This document shows positions 49,179 to 57,859 of a stretch of DNA of 64,000 nt, piece after piece. Position 1 is the first letter of the stretch; each line of letters begins with the position of its first letter. Both the position numbers and the translations under genes were made by a program. The DNA lies in the NCBI GenBank assembly GCA_018335875.1, contig JAGXRN010000018.1, positions 1 to 64,000 of the forward strand, given 5' to 3'. The stretch is from Dethiobacter sp. (GTDB lineage: Bacteria; Bacillota; Dethiobacteria; Dethiobacterales; Dethiobacteraceae). The notes under the pieces were generated by a model. That model worked only from the letters and a program-made list of their open reading frames with translations, was not told the origin of the DNA and made no database searches.

Positions 49179-49597
49179 GGCACTCTCCTGTCTGGTCCTG
49201 TGACGGCCATTGTAAGTACCGCCTGCCAGTGTGCAGGCGGTACATTCATCACTGAAAGCCTTGGCAGCCTTACCAGCTCCCAGTCGGCAAACTGCGGCAG
49301 CGCCTTTATTTCTGCCAGGGTTACAGGCCGTGGCAGGGGGTGGCGCGCACTTAACTTTACAGCGGCAAATTTGGCATCTGACGGGTCGGGAAAAGCCGCC
49401 GACGCAATCTCAGCAACCCCTGTGACAGCTTTTTCTCTGCCTGTATGGTAGATAAAAGCAAGGTCTCCCGGCTGCATGGAGCGCATGTTCTTTTGCGCCT
49501 TGGCGTTGCGTACGCCGTCCCATATTTCTTCTCCTGCCTGCACCAGATCATGGAAGGAAAAATCTTCAGGTTCTGTTTTAAGCAGCCAGTAATTCAT
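49175..49597 (-). CDS. EVE (PUA-like) domain protein
   Basis: A 140-residue EVE domain: MNYWLLKTEPEDFSFHDL, EIWDGVRNAKAQKNMRSM and GDLAFIYHTGREKAVTGVAEI are signature segments. EVE domains bind modified bases in DNA or RNA. AGGAGGCC before the ATG at 49597 sets the start, 12 codons inside the ORF track entry. Coupled to the phosphodiesterase. Confidence 0.92.
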   Translation of the reverse strand: MNYWLLKTEPEDFSFHDLVQAGEEIWDGVRNAKAQKNMRSMQPGDLAFIYHTGREKAVTGVAEIASAAFPDPSDAKFAAVKLSARHPLPRPVTLAEIKALPQFADWELVRLPRLSVMNVPPAHWQAVLTMAVTGPDRRVP

Positions 49598-49740
49598 GGA
49601 TAGGCCTCCTTTGTTCTGCCCTGGGCAGAACATTTAAGTTAAAGGATTTTACTTTTTACCCTTTAGTATAGTTTTTACTCTTTTAATAGCGCGCAAACTT
49701 GTGATATACTTGGAAGCACAGAACAAAGAAGAGGATAAAA

Positions 49741-50397
49741 ATGAATAAAACAAAATTTATCAAAACTGCTCTACGCTTAGTGGCTCTTTTTTTTGGCTAT
49801 TTTCTCATTGCCAACGGAATAGTTTATACCGTCCGTGCCGGCCTGGGCGTTAGCCCTTGGGATGTATTGCATTTAGGCGTTTCCTACCTTACAGGGTTAA
49901 GCCTTGGCCGTGTAACCCAGGGGGTGGGGCTGATCTTGGTCATTCTCAGCTATACCTTGAAAGTCAGGCTATATATCGGCACACTGCTCAACATTATTTT
50001 TATAGGCCTGTTTGTGGATCTTGTGGCCAACCTTGGCTTTGTTCCTGTGCCCGGAGCATTATGGCAGAGGATTGCACTTTATCTTACGGGTGTAGCAGCA
50101 GCCGGTTTCGGGATTGCACTTTATATCAGCACAAACCTTGGCGCCGGACCAAGAGACAGCCTGATGCTGGCGCTGGTCAGAGTAACTTCCTTGCGGGTTG
50201 GCGTTATCCGCACCATGATGGAAGTGAGTGTGACAATTATTGGTTACATCCTGGGCGGACCACTCGGCATTGGCACTGTATTGTTTGCCTTACTGGTGGG
50301 GTGGTTTATGGAAGCAGGTTTTGCAGTAATCAGAATGATTAAAAAAAGTGCATATTACAGTCGTGTTTGGACCGGAGCACAGGTCAACAAAGCATGA
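49741..50397 (+). CDS. YczE/YitT-like integral membrane protein
   Basis: A 218-residue protein with five or six hydrophobic segments. IVYTVRAGLGVSPWDVLHLGVSY and the later LGAGPRDSLMLALVRVTSLRVGVIRTMMEV match the YczE/YyaS family of Firmicutes membrane proteins, whose role is not known. AGAGGATAAAA precedes the ATG, and a TATACT -10 box lies at about 49703. Confidence 0.8.
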   Translation: MNKTKFIKTALRLVALFFGYFLIANGIVYTVRAGLGVSPWDVLHLGVSYLTGLSLGRVTQGVGLILVILSYTLKVRLYIGTLLNIIFIGLFVDLVANLGFVPVPGALWQRIALYLTGVAAAGFGIALYISTNLGAGPRDSLMLALVRVTSLRVGVIRTMMEVSVTIIGYILGGPLGIGTVLFALLVGWFMEAGFAVIRMIKKSAYYSRVWTGAQVNKA

Positions 50398-50438
50398 CAA
50401 AACTAAAGATCATGTCTGTAAATAAAAGGTGATGTGGC

Positions 50439-50744
50439 TTGAAAAGAAAAGAATTAGCAGTGTGGTTAATGTGGTTATTGCTGGCGTCTTCCTTTGCTGT
50501 TTCTTTGTTTCACAGAAACTCCTTTTTGTCCTGCGAATTAAAGAAACCAACTGTACCGGCATTGAGCACAAGACAGCAGAAGGTGCAAGTCAGAGTGGAT
50601 AAAAAAGAGCAGATTGTAAAGATTGAGCACAAAATCAGTGAGCTGCGGGGAAGGTTGCCGGCCCACTCGGTAAAACCGGCCATGCTGCAGGAGCTGGAAG
50701 AACTTGAGGAAGAACTGGCAAGATTGAAAAAAGAAATTACTTAG
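50439..50744 (+). CDS. Small membrane-anchored coiled-coil protein
   Basis: A 101-residue protein: an N-terminal hydrophobic helix (WLMWLLLASSFAVSLF) and a C-terminal helix rich in Glu, Leu and Lys (KIEHKISELRGRLPAHSVKPAMLQELEELEEELARLKKE). The RLPxHSVxPAMxxELExLEEEL part is a recurrent small-protein motif in Peptococcaceae-like genomes. Function unknown. A TTG start follows AGGTGATG; a strong terminator follows. Confidence 0.7.
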   Translation: MKRKELAVWLMWLLLASSFAVSLFHRNSFLSCELKKPTVPALSTRQQKVQVRVDKKEQIVKIEHKISELRGRLPAHSVKPAMLQELEELEEELARLKKEIT

Positions 50745-50764
50745 CCTGGACAAAACCTGTGCGC

Positions 50765-50800
50765 AAAAGACCGGCTCCTATTAACGGAGCCGGTCTTTTT
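50765..50800 (+). terminator. Terminator
   Basis: AAAAGACCGGCTCC and GGAGCCGGTCTTTT, a 14-bp stem with a 7-base loop and T5. Confidence 0.9.
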
Positions 50801-51674
50801 ACAGAGCCCCATTCTCAGGGCGCCTGAATCTATTTTCATTCAATGTAAGGGCGTAGTCGATTTGCTGCAGCATTTTGCCCTTGTCATTGGGCATGCTTCC
50901 TTCCACATACCAGTAATTTGATACATGGTCGCTTAACAATTTACTGTCTATGGCGCCAAGGTTTTCGATAAAAAGCCTTGTCTCCTGCAGTGCTTCATGC
51001 GGGGAGAGCAGTTCAAACGCGCCGCTTTTATATTGTGCATGCAGAGGAGAACCGGGCATTGGCATGAAAGTGCGCAGGCGGATAAAATCAGGGTTGATTT
51101 CATTTAGCACCTTAGCACTGCTTTTGGCATGCTGCTGCGAGAGAGCACGGCCGCCCACTCCGACTACCAGATACTCGCTCAGCTCAATGCCGGCAGCCAT
51201 CACCTTTTTGCCGGCTCTGATTATGGTGTCTGCATCCGCCCCTTTGTTTATCAACTTAAGTACCTCATCATCCCCTGATTCCATGCCTGAATGAAGACGG
51301 CCTAAGCCCGCTGCTTTAAGTTGATCAAGTTCTTCCTGGCTTTTGAGGACAATAAAGCGGGCTGAGCCGTAGAGCGTAATCCTCTCCAGGTGGGGGAAGA
51401 GTTTTCTGGTGTATGTGAAGATTTCTACCAGTTCTTTTGTTCTCATTATAATTGTGTTGCCATCGGCAAAAAATACCGTCCTCACAGCATCACCGTAATA
51501 ATCCCTGGCCATGTCCAGGTCCTCTTTAATCTCTTGCACCTTGCGTATTCTGAAGCGGCTTCCCTTATACATAACGCAAAAGGAGCATTTGTTGTGCGGG
51601 CAGCCGATTGTTGCCTGGATTATCAGACTGTTTGCTTCGCTCGGAGGCCTGTAGACCATACCCTCGTAACGCAT
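50799..51674 (-). CDS. Radical SAM protein with Cx4Cx2C motif
   Basis: A 291-residue radical SAM enzyme. The cluster ligands are in GCPHNKCSFC (Cys25, 30, 33), with four rather than three residues between the first two, a variant known in a subgroup with CPHNxCxFC. FADGNTIIM and GMESGDDEVLKLINKGA follow the TIM-barrel pattern. Substrate unknown. It converges with the coiled-coil gene, sharing the terminator region. Confidence 0.85.
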   Translation of the reverse strand: MRYEGMVYRPPSEANSLIIQATIGCPHNKCSFCVMYKGSRFRIRKVQEIKEDLDMARDYYGDAVRTVFFADGNTIIMRTKELVEIFTYTRKLFPHLERITLYGSARFIVLKSQEELDQLKAAGLGRLHSGMESGDDEVLKLINKGADADTIIRAGKKVMAAGIELSEYLVVGVGGRALSQQHAKSSAKVLNEINPDFIRLRTFMPMPGSPLHAQYKSGAFELLSPHEALQETRLFIENLGAIDSKLLSDHVSNYWYVEGSMPNDKGKMLQQIDYALTLNENRFRRPENGAL

Positions 51675-51755
51675 AATTTCTCATCCCTTCAGCCGCAGAT
51701 TAAAGGAAAATACTCCTTTTTTAGTTTCTACATTATATTTACATGTCCTGCAATC

Positions 51756-51784
51756 TTGATTTCCTGCTTGGGATGGATTATAAT
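51756..51784 (+). promoter_or_regulatory. Sigma-A promoter of the DUF2933-lgt operon
   Basis: TTGATT (51756-51761), 17 bases, TATAAT (51779-51784), 38 bases before the DUF2933 ATG. Confidence 0.7.
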
Positions 51785-51822
51785 GAATCCAGTGCTACTA
51801 CAAAATGTAGGAGGTATTTAGG

Positions 51823-51942
51823 ATGGCAAGATTTTTACCATATTTAATGATTATACTCTGCCCGCTACTGCACATAGTGATGATGCGCGGCATGCACGGA
51901 CGTAAAGGGCACTGTGAAAAAAAAGGGGAAGTGGATAATTAA
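51823..51942 (+). CDS. DUF2933-like small protein (39 aa)
   Basis: Too short for the ORF track. MARFLPYLMIILCPLLHIVMM then a His/Gly/Cys tail (GMHGRKGHCEKKG). It resembles DUF2933 proteins, which have the same short helix and CPLLH motif and often occur in metal-resistance clusters. TAGGAGG at 51808-51814 precedes the ATG. Its stop overlaps the lgt start (TAATG). Confidence 0.7.
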   Translation: MARFLPYLMIILCPLLHIVMMRGMHGRKGHCEKKGEVDN

Positions 51943-52679
51943 TGTCTGCACCAAGAGTTCTGTTTAACATCGGAGGGTTTTCACTTCATTTGTTTGGCCT
52001 CATGGTAGCCCTTGGCTTTCTCGCCGGTACTTATGCAGCTTTCAGGGGTGCAGAGAAGAAGGGCTACGACAAAGAAAAAGTTGCCGACCTGCTTCTCTAC
52101 ATGCTTATCGGTGGTGTGATAGGCGCAAGGGTTTTGTATGTAGTGCAAAACCTGGGTTACTTCCTGCCAAACCCTTTAAGCATCCTTTCCATCCACCAGG
52201 GCGGCCTCTCCTTTCATGGCGCTTTCTTCGGGGGCGCCGCAGTGGTTTTTTATTATACCCGCAAGCACAGGCTCTCCTTTCTTGAGCTGGCAGATATTCT
52301 TGCTCCCGGATTGGTTATTGGATATGCCATTGGCCGTATCGGCTGCGACATCTATGGCAATGTTACCAATGTCCCCTGGGCGGTTACTGTTGAGGGTATT
52401 AAAAGACACCCGGTACAGCTTTATTCCGCCTTGGCGGCATATATAATTTTTGTCCTGCTGGTGGAAAGAAGTAAAAAGCAGCATTTTAATGGTGAAATTT
52501 TTCTGCTTTTTGTTGCCTCCTACTCAGTTTACAGGTTCTTTATTGAATTCTTCAGGACAGCAAGCACAAACCTTATCTTTTCCCCGGCCCAGTATCTGAG
52601 CATTATAACTGCGGCTGCAGGCCTTCTGTTATTGTTTCTTTATAAAAAATATATGCCAAAGCAAAGGGGTGTACAGTAA
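51942..52679 (+). CDS. lgt: Prolipoprotein diacylglyceryl transferase
   Basis: A 245-residue membrane enzyme. The family signature region is HQGGLSFHGAFFGG with GRIGCDIYGNVTNVPWAV (usually GRIGNFxNGE), and YRFFIEFFRTAS follows. It transfers diacylglycerol to the lipobox cysteine. The signature has diverged (CDIYG for NFxNG), as in lgt paralogues linked to DUF2933 and metal or redox clusters, so it may be a specialised second Lgt. It is coupled to the small genes on both sides. Confidence 0.85.
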   Translation: MSAPRVLFNIGGFSLHLFGLMVALGFLAGTYAAFRGAEKKGYDKEKVADLLLYMLIGGVIGARVLYVVQNLGYFLPNPLSILSIHQGGLSFHGAFFGGAAVVFYYTRKHRLSFLELADILAPGLVIGYAIGRIGCDIYGNVTNVPWAVTVEGIKRHPVQLYSALAAYIIFVLLVERSKKQHFNGEIFLLFVASYSVYRFFIEFFRTASTNLIFSPAQYLSIITAAAGLLLLFLYKKYMPKQRGVQ

Positions 52680-52817
52680 ATGAGAGGCTGCTGCGGTTCA
52701 GGAAAAAACAACAATAACGACCAGGAAAAAAGCGGTGCGCCTGCACCATGGTTTCTATGGTTTACGGCCGGACTTCTGATTATAGCTCTCTACTATCTGC
52801 TAAACGGCTCAATTTAA
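52680..52817 (+). CDS. Small membrane protein with a Cys-rich start (45 aa)
   Basis: Too short for the ORF track. The ATG directly follows the lgt stop (TAAATG). MRGCCGSGKNNNNDQEKSG is a polar lead with a Cys pair, then one helix PWFLWFTAGLLIIALYYLL. The CC pair may bind metal. No family name; the tight spacing and terminator just after support it. Confidence 0.6.
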   Translation: MRGCCGSGKNNNNDQEKSGAPAPWFLWFTAGLLIIALYYLLNGSI

Positions 52818-52831
52818 AAAGTGCTGATAAC

Positions 52832-52873
52832 AATGGCTTTCAGGCAGAACCTGAAAGCCATTATTGTTTTTTT
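52832..52873 (+). terminator. Terminator of the lgt operon
   Basis: AATGGCTTTCAGG and CCTGAAAGCCATT, a 13-bp stem with a 5-base loop, then ATTGTTTTTTTT. Confidence 0.9.
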
Positions 52874-52969
52874 TAGCCTCAAAGCAGGAATCAACAATGT
52901 GCCTGTAGAAGCAAAATGCTAAAATGGAGGGATTCAAAATTAAATGAACAAGAAAAGGGACAATTTTTT

Positions 52970-54238
52970 TTATTTGTACCAGCCGCGCACTTTCATGGCG
53001 TCTGCCAGGCGCCGCAGTGCGTAAAGGAAGGCCGCTTCACGCATGGTGGTGTTGTCCTCACAGCTGCATTTGTAATTGTAGATGTGGTCGAAAGCTTCGG
53101 TCATCTTAAGTTCCAGCCGGCTCTCAATCTCTTTTTCAGTCCAGTAATAGCGGTAGTTATTCTGTACCCACTCGAAGTAGGAGACAATGACACCACCGCA
53201 GTTGGCCAGGATATCCGGTACAACCAGTACGTCTTTTTCTTTTAGTATTTCATCCGCCTGGGGGGTGGTGGGACCGTTGGCACCTTCGGCGATAACCCGG
53301 GCGTTGATGCCTTTTGCCACTTCAGCAGTGATCTGGTTCTCCAGAGCTGCTGGAACGATGATATCGCAATCCACGGCATAGACCTCCAGGTTGTCAAGGT
53401 TGTCAGTCCCCGGAAATCCTTTTACAGAGCCTGTCAGTTTTTTATGTAACAGCAGATCTCTGCAGTTTATACCGTTAGGGTTATATGCGCCGCCACCGGA
53501 ATCGGACACCGCCACTACCTTGCACCCTTTTTGTTCCAGGAAAAGGGCAGAGAAGTAGCCGACATTGCCGTAGCCCTGCACAGCCACCCTGGCTCCCGGC
53601 AGGGGAATTTCCTTAACCTTTGCCGCTTCGATAACAGTGTAGACAACACCACGGGCAGTGGCTGTTTCCCGGCCCACACAGCCCCCCATCTCCAGCGGCT
53701 TACCCGTAATGACGCCAAAGTCGTTGTGCTGCTTAATTCGGCAATACTCATCGGCCATCCAGGCCATTATCTGGGCGTTGGTATTGACATCCGGGGCGAG
53801 GATGTCTTTTTCCGGCCCAAGCACCAGAGCCATGTGCTGTATATATTCACGGCTGAGCCTCTCGAGTTCGTTCACTGACAATTGACGCGGGTTGCAGCAA
53901 ATGGCGCCCTTGCCGCCGCCAAAAGGCACATGGGCAACAGCACATTTGAATGTCATCCAGATTGAAAGCGCCTTCACCTCATCGGCGTCAACTTCGGGGT
54001 GAAAACGGATACCGCCTTTATAAGGGCCAAGCACATTGTTATGCTGTGCACGGTAGGCGGTGAAAACCTGTATCCTGCCATTATCCATCTCTACCGGTAT
54101 TGAGGCTTCCACCAGGCGGTCCGGCGCTTTCAGCCACTCATAGACGTCCATTGTCAGTCCTGACTGCTCCACAGCGCGCTTTATTCTTTGTTGTGCCACA
54201 TGATAGGTATTAATTTTTTTCTTTTCCCTGGTTTGCAT
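52970..54238 (-). CDS. Glutamate dehydrogenase (Glu/Leu/Phe/Val family)
   Basis: A 422-residue enzyme that oxidatively deaminates glutamate or works in reverse. Substrate-binding PYKGGIRFHPEV, catalytic Lys in MTFKCAVAHVPFGGGKGAI, and the Rossmann stretch VQGYGNVGYFSALFL are all present. Length matches the hexameric NAD-type GdhA/RocG. GGAGGTG precedes the ATG. It is divergent from an asparaginase gene, consistent with amino-acid fermentation. Confidence 0.95.
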   Translation of the reverse strand: MQTREKKKINTYHVAQQRIKRAVEQSGLTMDVYEWLKAPDRLVEASIPVEMDNGRIQVFTAYRAQHNNVLGPYKGGIRFHPEVDADEVKALSIWMTFKCAVAHVPFGGGKGAICCNPRQLSVNELERLSREYIQHMALVLGPEKDILAPDVNTNAQIMAWMADEYCRIKQHNDFGVITGKPLEMGGCVGRETATARGVVYTVIEAAKVKEIPLPGARVAVQGYGNVGYFSALFLEQKGCKVVAVSDSGGGAYNPNGINCRDLLLHKKLTGSVKGFPGTDNLDNLEVYAVDCDIIVPAALENQITAEVAKGINARVIAEGANGPTTPQADEILKEKDVLVVPDILANCGGVIVSYFEWVQNNYRYYWTEKEIESRLELKMTEAFDHIYNYKCSCEDNTTMREAAFLYALRRLADAMKVRGWYK

Positions 54239-54403
54239 ACAAACACCTCCAATTTATTATTGTATCCAAATTCTTATGCTTTTTCGTCTCATGCGCAAGC
54301 TTAAATTTTACCAATCTCTTTGTCTATTCAATTTCACTTTGCGGAAATCCTTGTATCAAGGCTGAATTATTTTAGTGATTCTTTGAAGATCTTGTTTTAT
54401 GTA

Positions 54404-54446
54404 TTGACCTGACTGCCGCTGTTGCTTAAAATAAGCAGTAGCAGTC
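54404..54446 (+). promoter_or_regulatory. Promoter with overlapping dyad upstream of asparaginase
   Basis: TTGACC (54404-54409), 17 bases, TAAAAT (54427-54432). A two-tier dyad, GACTGC..TGCTT..AAGCA..GCAGTC (54411-54446), is centred on the -10 box and is well placed for repressor control. Confidence 0.55.
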
Positions 54447-54511
54447 AAATATCTTACTAATGTTATTAGAATTTTCACAAAAATTCAAATACAGGCAAGT
54501 GGGAGGAAGAA

Positions 54512-55507
54512 ATGCCCGAAATACTGGTTCATGTGGAAAGAGGAGGAGTGGTGGAGAGTATCCACCGCGGCGACCTGGTGGTGGCAGACAGCAGCGGCAG
54601 TATAATTTATAGTATTGGCGATGCCTGCAAATTTACATACTGGCGCTCTTCCGCCAAGCCATTCCAGGTGCTGCCTCTGGTAGAAAGCGGGGGAGTGGAA
54701 CATTTCGGACTTGACAACCAGGATTTGGCCCTCTTCACATCTTCCCACAATGGAGAAGAAAAACATGTGGCAGGTATACATAGTATCTTTACCAAGCTTG
54801 GCCTTGATACCGGCCTGTTGAGCTGTGGTACCGCCCCACCACTATCACAGTGGGCATCTCGCAGCCTGCTTGGGAAAAATGAACCTTTTACTGCGCTTAC
54901 CAACCCCTGCTCGGGCAAACACGCCGCCATGCTGGCACTTTGTTTAATCAGGGGCTATGATACCACAGGTTATACTGACCCGGCGCACCCTCTGCAGTTG
55001 GAGATATCTGACACAATATCCGACGTTACAGGACTTGGGCCGGCGGATATAACACTTGGCACAGACGGCTGTGGCGTCCCTGTATATGGACTGCCTCTGC
55101 TCAACATGGCTCTGGCCTACGCCAGGCTCTCTTTACCCGGCGACAATTTCTCTGCTGCGCGCAGAGTGGCTTTGCGGACTATTGCCGCCTCCATGATTGA
55201 AAAACCCTACTATGTGTCCGGCACACGCAGCCTTGACACCACAGTCATGGAGGCCACAGAAGGCAGGATACTGGCCAAGCAGGGCGCTGAAGGAGTTTAC
55301 TGCCTGGCGGTGATGGACAAAGGTATGGGACTGGCGCTTAAAATAGAAGACGGCCACCACCGCGCCATCGGCCCCGTTATCATTGAAGTGCTGAGAAGGC
55401 TTGGTTTAATCAGGCCTGAAGAATTGGAACGTCTTAAAGACAGCCGGCAGGTGAAAATCCAAAACCACAGAAAAGAGGTAATCGGCCTCATAAAAACAGC
55501 TTTTTAA
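54512..55507 (+). CDS. L-asparaginase II family protein
   Basis: A 331-residue protein of the thermolabile/Rhizobium asparaginase II family (PF06089), distinct from the EcAII fold. Signature pieces are SSAKPFQVLPLVESG, NPCSGKHAAMLA with the proposed Ser and Lys, GTDGCGVPVYGLPL and the end KIEDGHHRAIGP. It releases ammonia and aspartate from asparagine. GGGAGGAAG precedes the ATG. Confidence 0.9.
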   Translation: MPEILVHVERGGVVESIHRGDLVVADSSGSIIYSIGDACKFTYWRSSAKPFQVLPLVESGGVEHFGLDNQDLALFTSSHNGEEKHVAGIHSIFTKLGLDTGLLSCGTAPPLSQWASRSLLGKNEPFTALTNPCSGKHAAMLALCLIRGYDTTGYTDPAHPLQLEISDTISDVTGLGPADITLGTDGCGVPVYGLPLLNMALAYARLSLPGDNFSAARRVALRTIAASMIEKPYYVSGTRSLDTTVMEATEGRILAKQGAEGVYCLAVMDKGMGLALKIEDGHHRAIGPVIIEVLRRLGLIRPEELERLKDSRQVKIQNHRKEVIGLIKTAF

Positions 55508-55544
55508 TTGTTTGACTAATACTTGATAAGATGAGGTGTTAACA

Positions 55545-55802
55545 ATGGAAGAAAGCACTACAGAATGCCGCGGGTTAAGAGAAGAGCTCCTGTGCCTGGA
55601 CCAAAGACATTTCCTGCACCCGACCACAGTTATCAAAGAACAACAGGAAAATGGAGCTGCCGCTCTTATCAACGAAGGGAAGGGTATTTATTTAAAAGAC
55701 ATTAATGGAAGCGTTTATATTGACGGGCTCTCTTCGCTGTGGAATGTTAATGTCGGCCATTTTTTTAACCGCAGAAATAAAAACAGAACAATGAAGGAAT
55801 AA
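55545..55802 (+). pseudogene. Class III aminotransferase, N-terminal remnant
   Basis: About 65 codons match the start of omega-amino-acid:pyruvate aminotransferases (LDQRHFLHPTTVIKEQQENG, GIYLKDINGSVYIDGLSSLWNVNVGH), then the frame runs into unrelated codons and stops at 85 residues. The PLP-lysine domain is missing and no downstream piece is visible before the next gene. GAGGTG before the ATG shows an original start. Broken by deletion. Confidence 0.75.
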
Positions 55803-55862
55803 CATGGATGAAGATATAATTCTATATAAATCAGGATAAACAGATTAGCAGGAGGAATAATT

Positions 55863-56828
55863 GTGAAAAAGAAGATATTATTAATGGAACCATTCCACGA
55901 GGTTGGCTACAGGGTTTTTGGCGACCAGTTTGACGTTCAGATTGCCTCAGACACTTCAGTGGAGACGATGGTGAAAGAAATCAAGGGAGCCCACGGTGTG
56001 CTTGTCAGGGTTTATCCTCTGACCCGGGAAATGATTGAAGCTGCCGACTGCCTGCAGGTTGTGGCGAAACACGGCGTGGGCGTCGATAACATCGATGTTG
56101 AGGCCTGCACAAAAAAAGGCATCCTGGTTGTAAATACCGGTGATGCAAACTCACTGTCGGTTGCAGAGCATGCTCTGGCGGCGATAGGAGCACTGGCGAA
56201 AAGGGTTATGGCCATGGATAACGGCATCAGAAACAATAACTGGAATATAAGATTGGAATACAAGGCAATTGACCTGAACACTAAAACTTTGGGCCTTGTA
56301 GGATTTGGCCAGATCGGCAAACTTTTAGCGCAAAAAGCCAGGGCTGCCTATAATATGAATGTGATTGTCTATGACCCGTATGTTAATACTGAGCAGGCAC
56401 AAGCCCTTGGTGCTACACTGTATGACAGCTTGGAGCGCCTTTTTGCAGAGTCAGATGTAATATCACTGCACGCGCCGCATACGCCCCAGACCAGGAACAT
56501 GATCGGGGAGAAGCTGCTGTCACTGATGAAGCCGTCTGCCTATTTTATTAATTTTGCCCGCGGTGAAATAGTGGATGAAAAGGCTCTCTACAATATCCTG
56601 AAAGCCAAAAAAATAGCCGGGGCCGCGGTGGATGTATACCAGCAGGAACCAACACCGCCGGTGCATCCTTTCTTTGAGCTTGATAATATCCTGCTTTCTC
56701 CCCACAGTGCAGTGGCTACCCAGGAGTGTATAGTAAGAACGGCCACAGCGGCTTCGCAGGGTATTGTTGATGTGCTGCAGGGCAGAAAGCCAAAATTTAT
56801 CTCCAACCCCCAGGCCTGGAAAGAGTAG
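55863..56828 (+). CDS. D-2-hydroxyacid dehydrogenase family protein
   Basis: A 321-residue NAD-dependent dehydrogenase with the GFGQIGKLLAQKA Rossmann motif near 148, FARGEIVDE (catalytic Arg), VYQQEPTPP (Glu) and SPHSAVATQE (His). Unlike serA at 32092 it lacks an ACT domain. It probably acts on a 2-hydroxy or 2-keto acid; the substrate is unknown. A GTG start with AGGAGGAA upstream. It lies in line with the asparaginase and FAH-hydrolase genes. Confidence 0.88.
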   Translation: MKKKILLMEPFHEVGYRVFGDQFDVQIASDTSVETMVKEIKGAHGVLVRVYPLTREMIEAADCLQVVAKHGVGVDNIDVEACTKKGILVVNTGDANSLSVAEHALAAIGALAKRVMAMDNGIRNNNWNIRLEYKAIDLNTKTLGLVGFGQIGKLLAQKARAAYNMNVIVYDPYVNTEQAQALGATLYDSLERLFAESDVISLHAPHTPQTRNMIGEKLLSLMKPSAYFINFARGEIVDEKALYNILKAKKIAGAAVDVYQQEPTPPVHPFFELDNILLSPHSAVATQECIVRTATAASQGIVDVLQGRKPKFISNPQAWKE

Positions 56829-56886
56829 CGTCTTACTGTATAGGTTGTTGGCAGCTTGTATAGAACTAAAACACGGGAGGATATAT

Positions 56887-57795
56887 ATGAAACTTGTAAC
56901 TTATAAAAAACAGGACAAAAACTCTATCGGTTTTTTAATTAATGACAGTGTTGTTGACCTGTCAGCCGCAGCAGAGTATGCGGCGTCAAGAACAGGTGCT
57001 GCCGCTGCTGTCTCATACCCGTCAGATATGGTGGAATTACTGGAGCGCGAAATGCTTGACGCCGCCCACTCTCTTCATGAAACATTTCAGAAGCAAAGCG
57101 AGTGGGTCAGCGAAATCGGGGTTCCTGTTGCTGAAGTTGAACTGCTGGCTCCTCTGAGAAAGCCGGGCAAAGTGATCTGCATCGGGTTAAATTATATGGA
57201 TCATGCAAAAGAAACTGGGAAGCCCATACCGACGGCGCCCATTGTTTTTGGCAAGTACGCCAATTCAATCGTGGGGCCGGGCAGCGCCGTCAATATTCCA
57301 CCAGTTACTGACAAGGTTGATTATGAGGCAGAACTTGCTGTGGTCATTGGCAAACGTGCCTCCAGGGTAGCGGCTGACTCAGCACTTGGTTATGTGGCAG
57401 GCTACATGAATTTTAACGATATCAGCGCCCGCGACCTGCAGATGGCGGACGGGCAGTGGATGAAAGGAAAGTTTCTTGACACTTTTGCGCCAACCGGACC
57501 TTGGCTGGTAACAAAAGAAGATATCCAGGACCCCGGCAAACTCAAAATCGAGCTGCGCTTAAACGGCAAAACAATGCAGTCATCGAGCACCGGGAATTTG
57601 ATTTTCTCAGTCCCCACACTGATATCATTTCTGTCCGGACTGTTAACACTTGAACCCGGCGATATCATCGCCACAGGGACACCGTCGGGCGTAGGCGCGG
57701 CAATGAATCCACCGCTCTTTCTGCAGGCGGGCGATACTGTGGAGGTTGAAGTGGAGGGACTGGGCGTCCTTACCAACCCGGTGACCGCTTCCTAA
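56887..57795 (+). CDS. Fumarylacetoacetate hydrolase family protein
   Basis: A 302-residue FAH-fold protein. GKVICIGLNYMDHAKETG opens the core; the metal ligands are in DYEAELAVVIG and NDISARDLQ, and the C-terminal GDIIATGTPSGVG is typical. Members hydrolyse or decarboxylate acylpyruvates and oxaloacetate-like keto acids. GGGAGG precedes the ATG at 56887, which replaces the longer ORF track start inside the previous gene. Confidence 0.88.
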   Translation: MKLVTYKKQDKNSIGFLINDSVVDLSAAAEYAASRTGAAAAVSYPSDMVELLEREMLDAAHSLHETFQKQSEWVSEIGVPVAEVELLAPLRKPGKVICIGLNYMDHAKETGKPIPTAPIVFGKYANSIVGPGSAVNIPPVTDKVDYEAELAVVIGKRASRVAADSALGYVAGYMNFNDISARDLQMADGQWMKGKFLDTFAPTGPWLVTKEDIQDPGKLKIELRLNGKTMQSSSTGNLIFSVPTLISFLSGLLTLEPGDIIATGTPSGVGAAMNPPLFLQAGDTVEVEVEGLGVLTNPVTAS

Positions 57796-57811
57796 AGAAA
57801 AACAATAATAG

Positions 57812-57856
57812 AAAAAGGAGGACAGACATATGCGCTTTAAGTCTGTCCTCCTTTTT
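57812..57856. terminator. Bidirectional terminator
   Basis: AAAAAGGAGGACAGAC and GTCTGTCCTCCTTTTT, a 16-bp perfect stem between convergent genes. Confidence 0.9.
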
Positions 57857-57859
57857 ATG

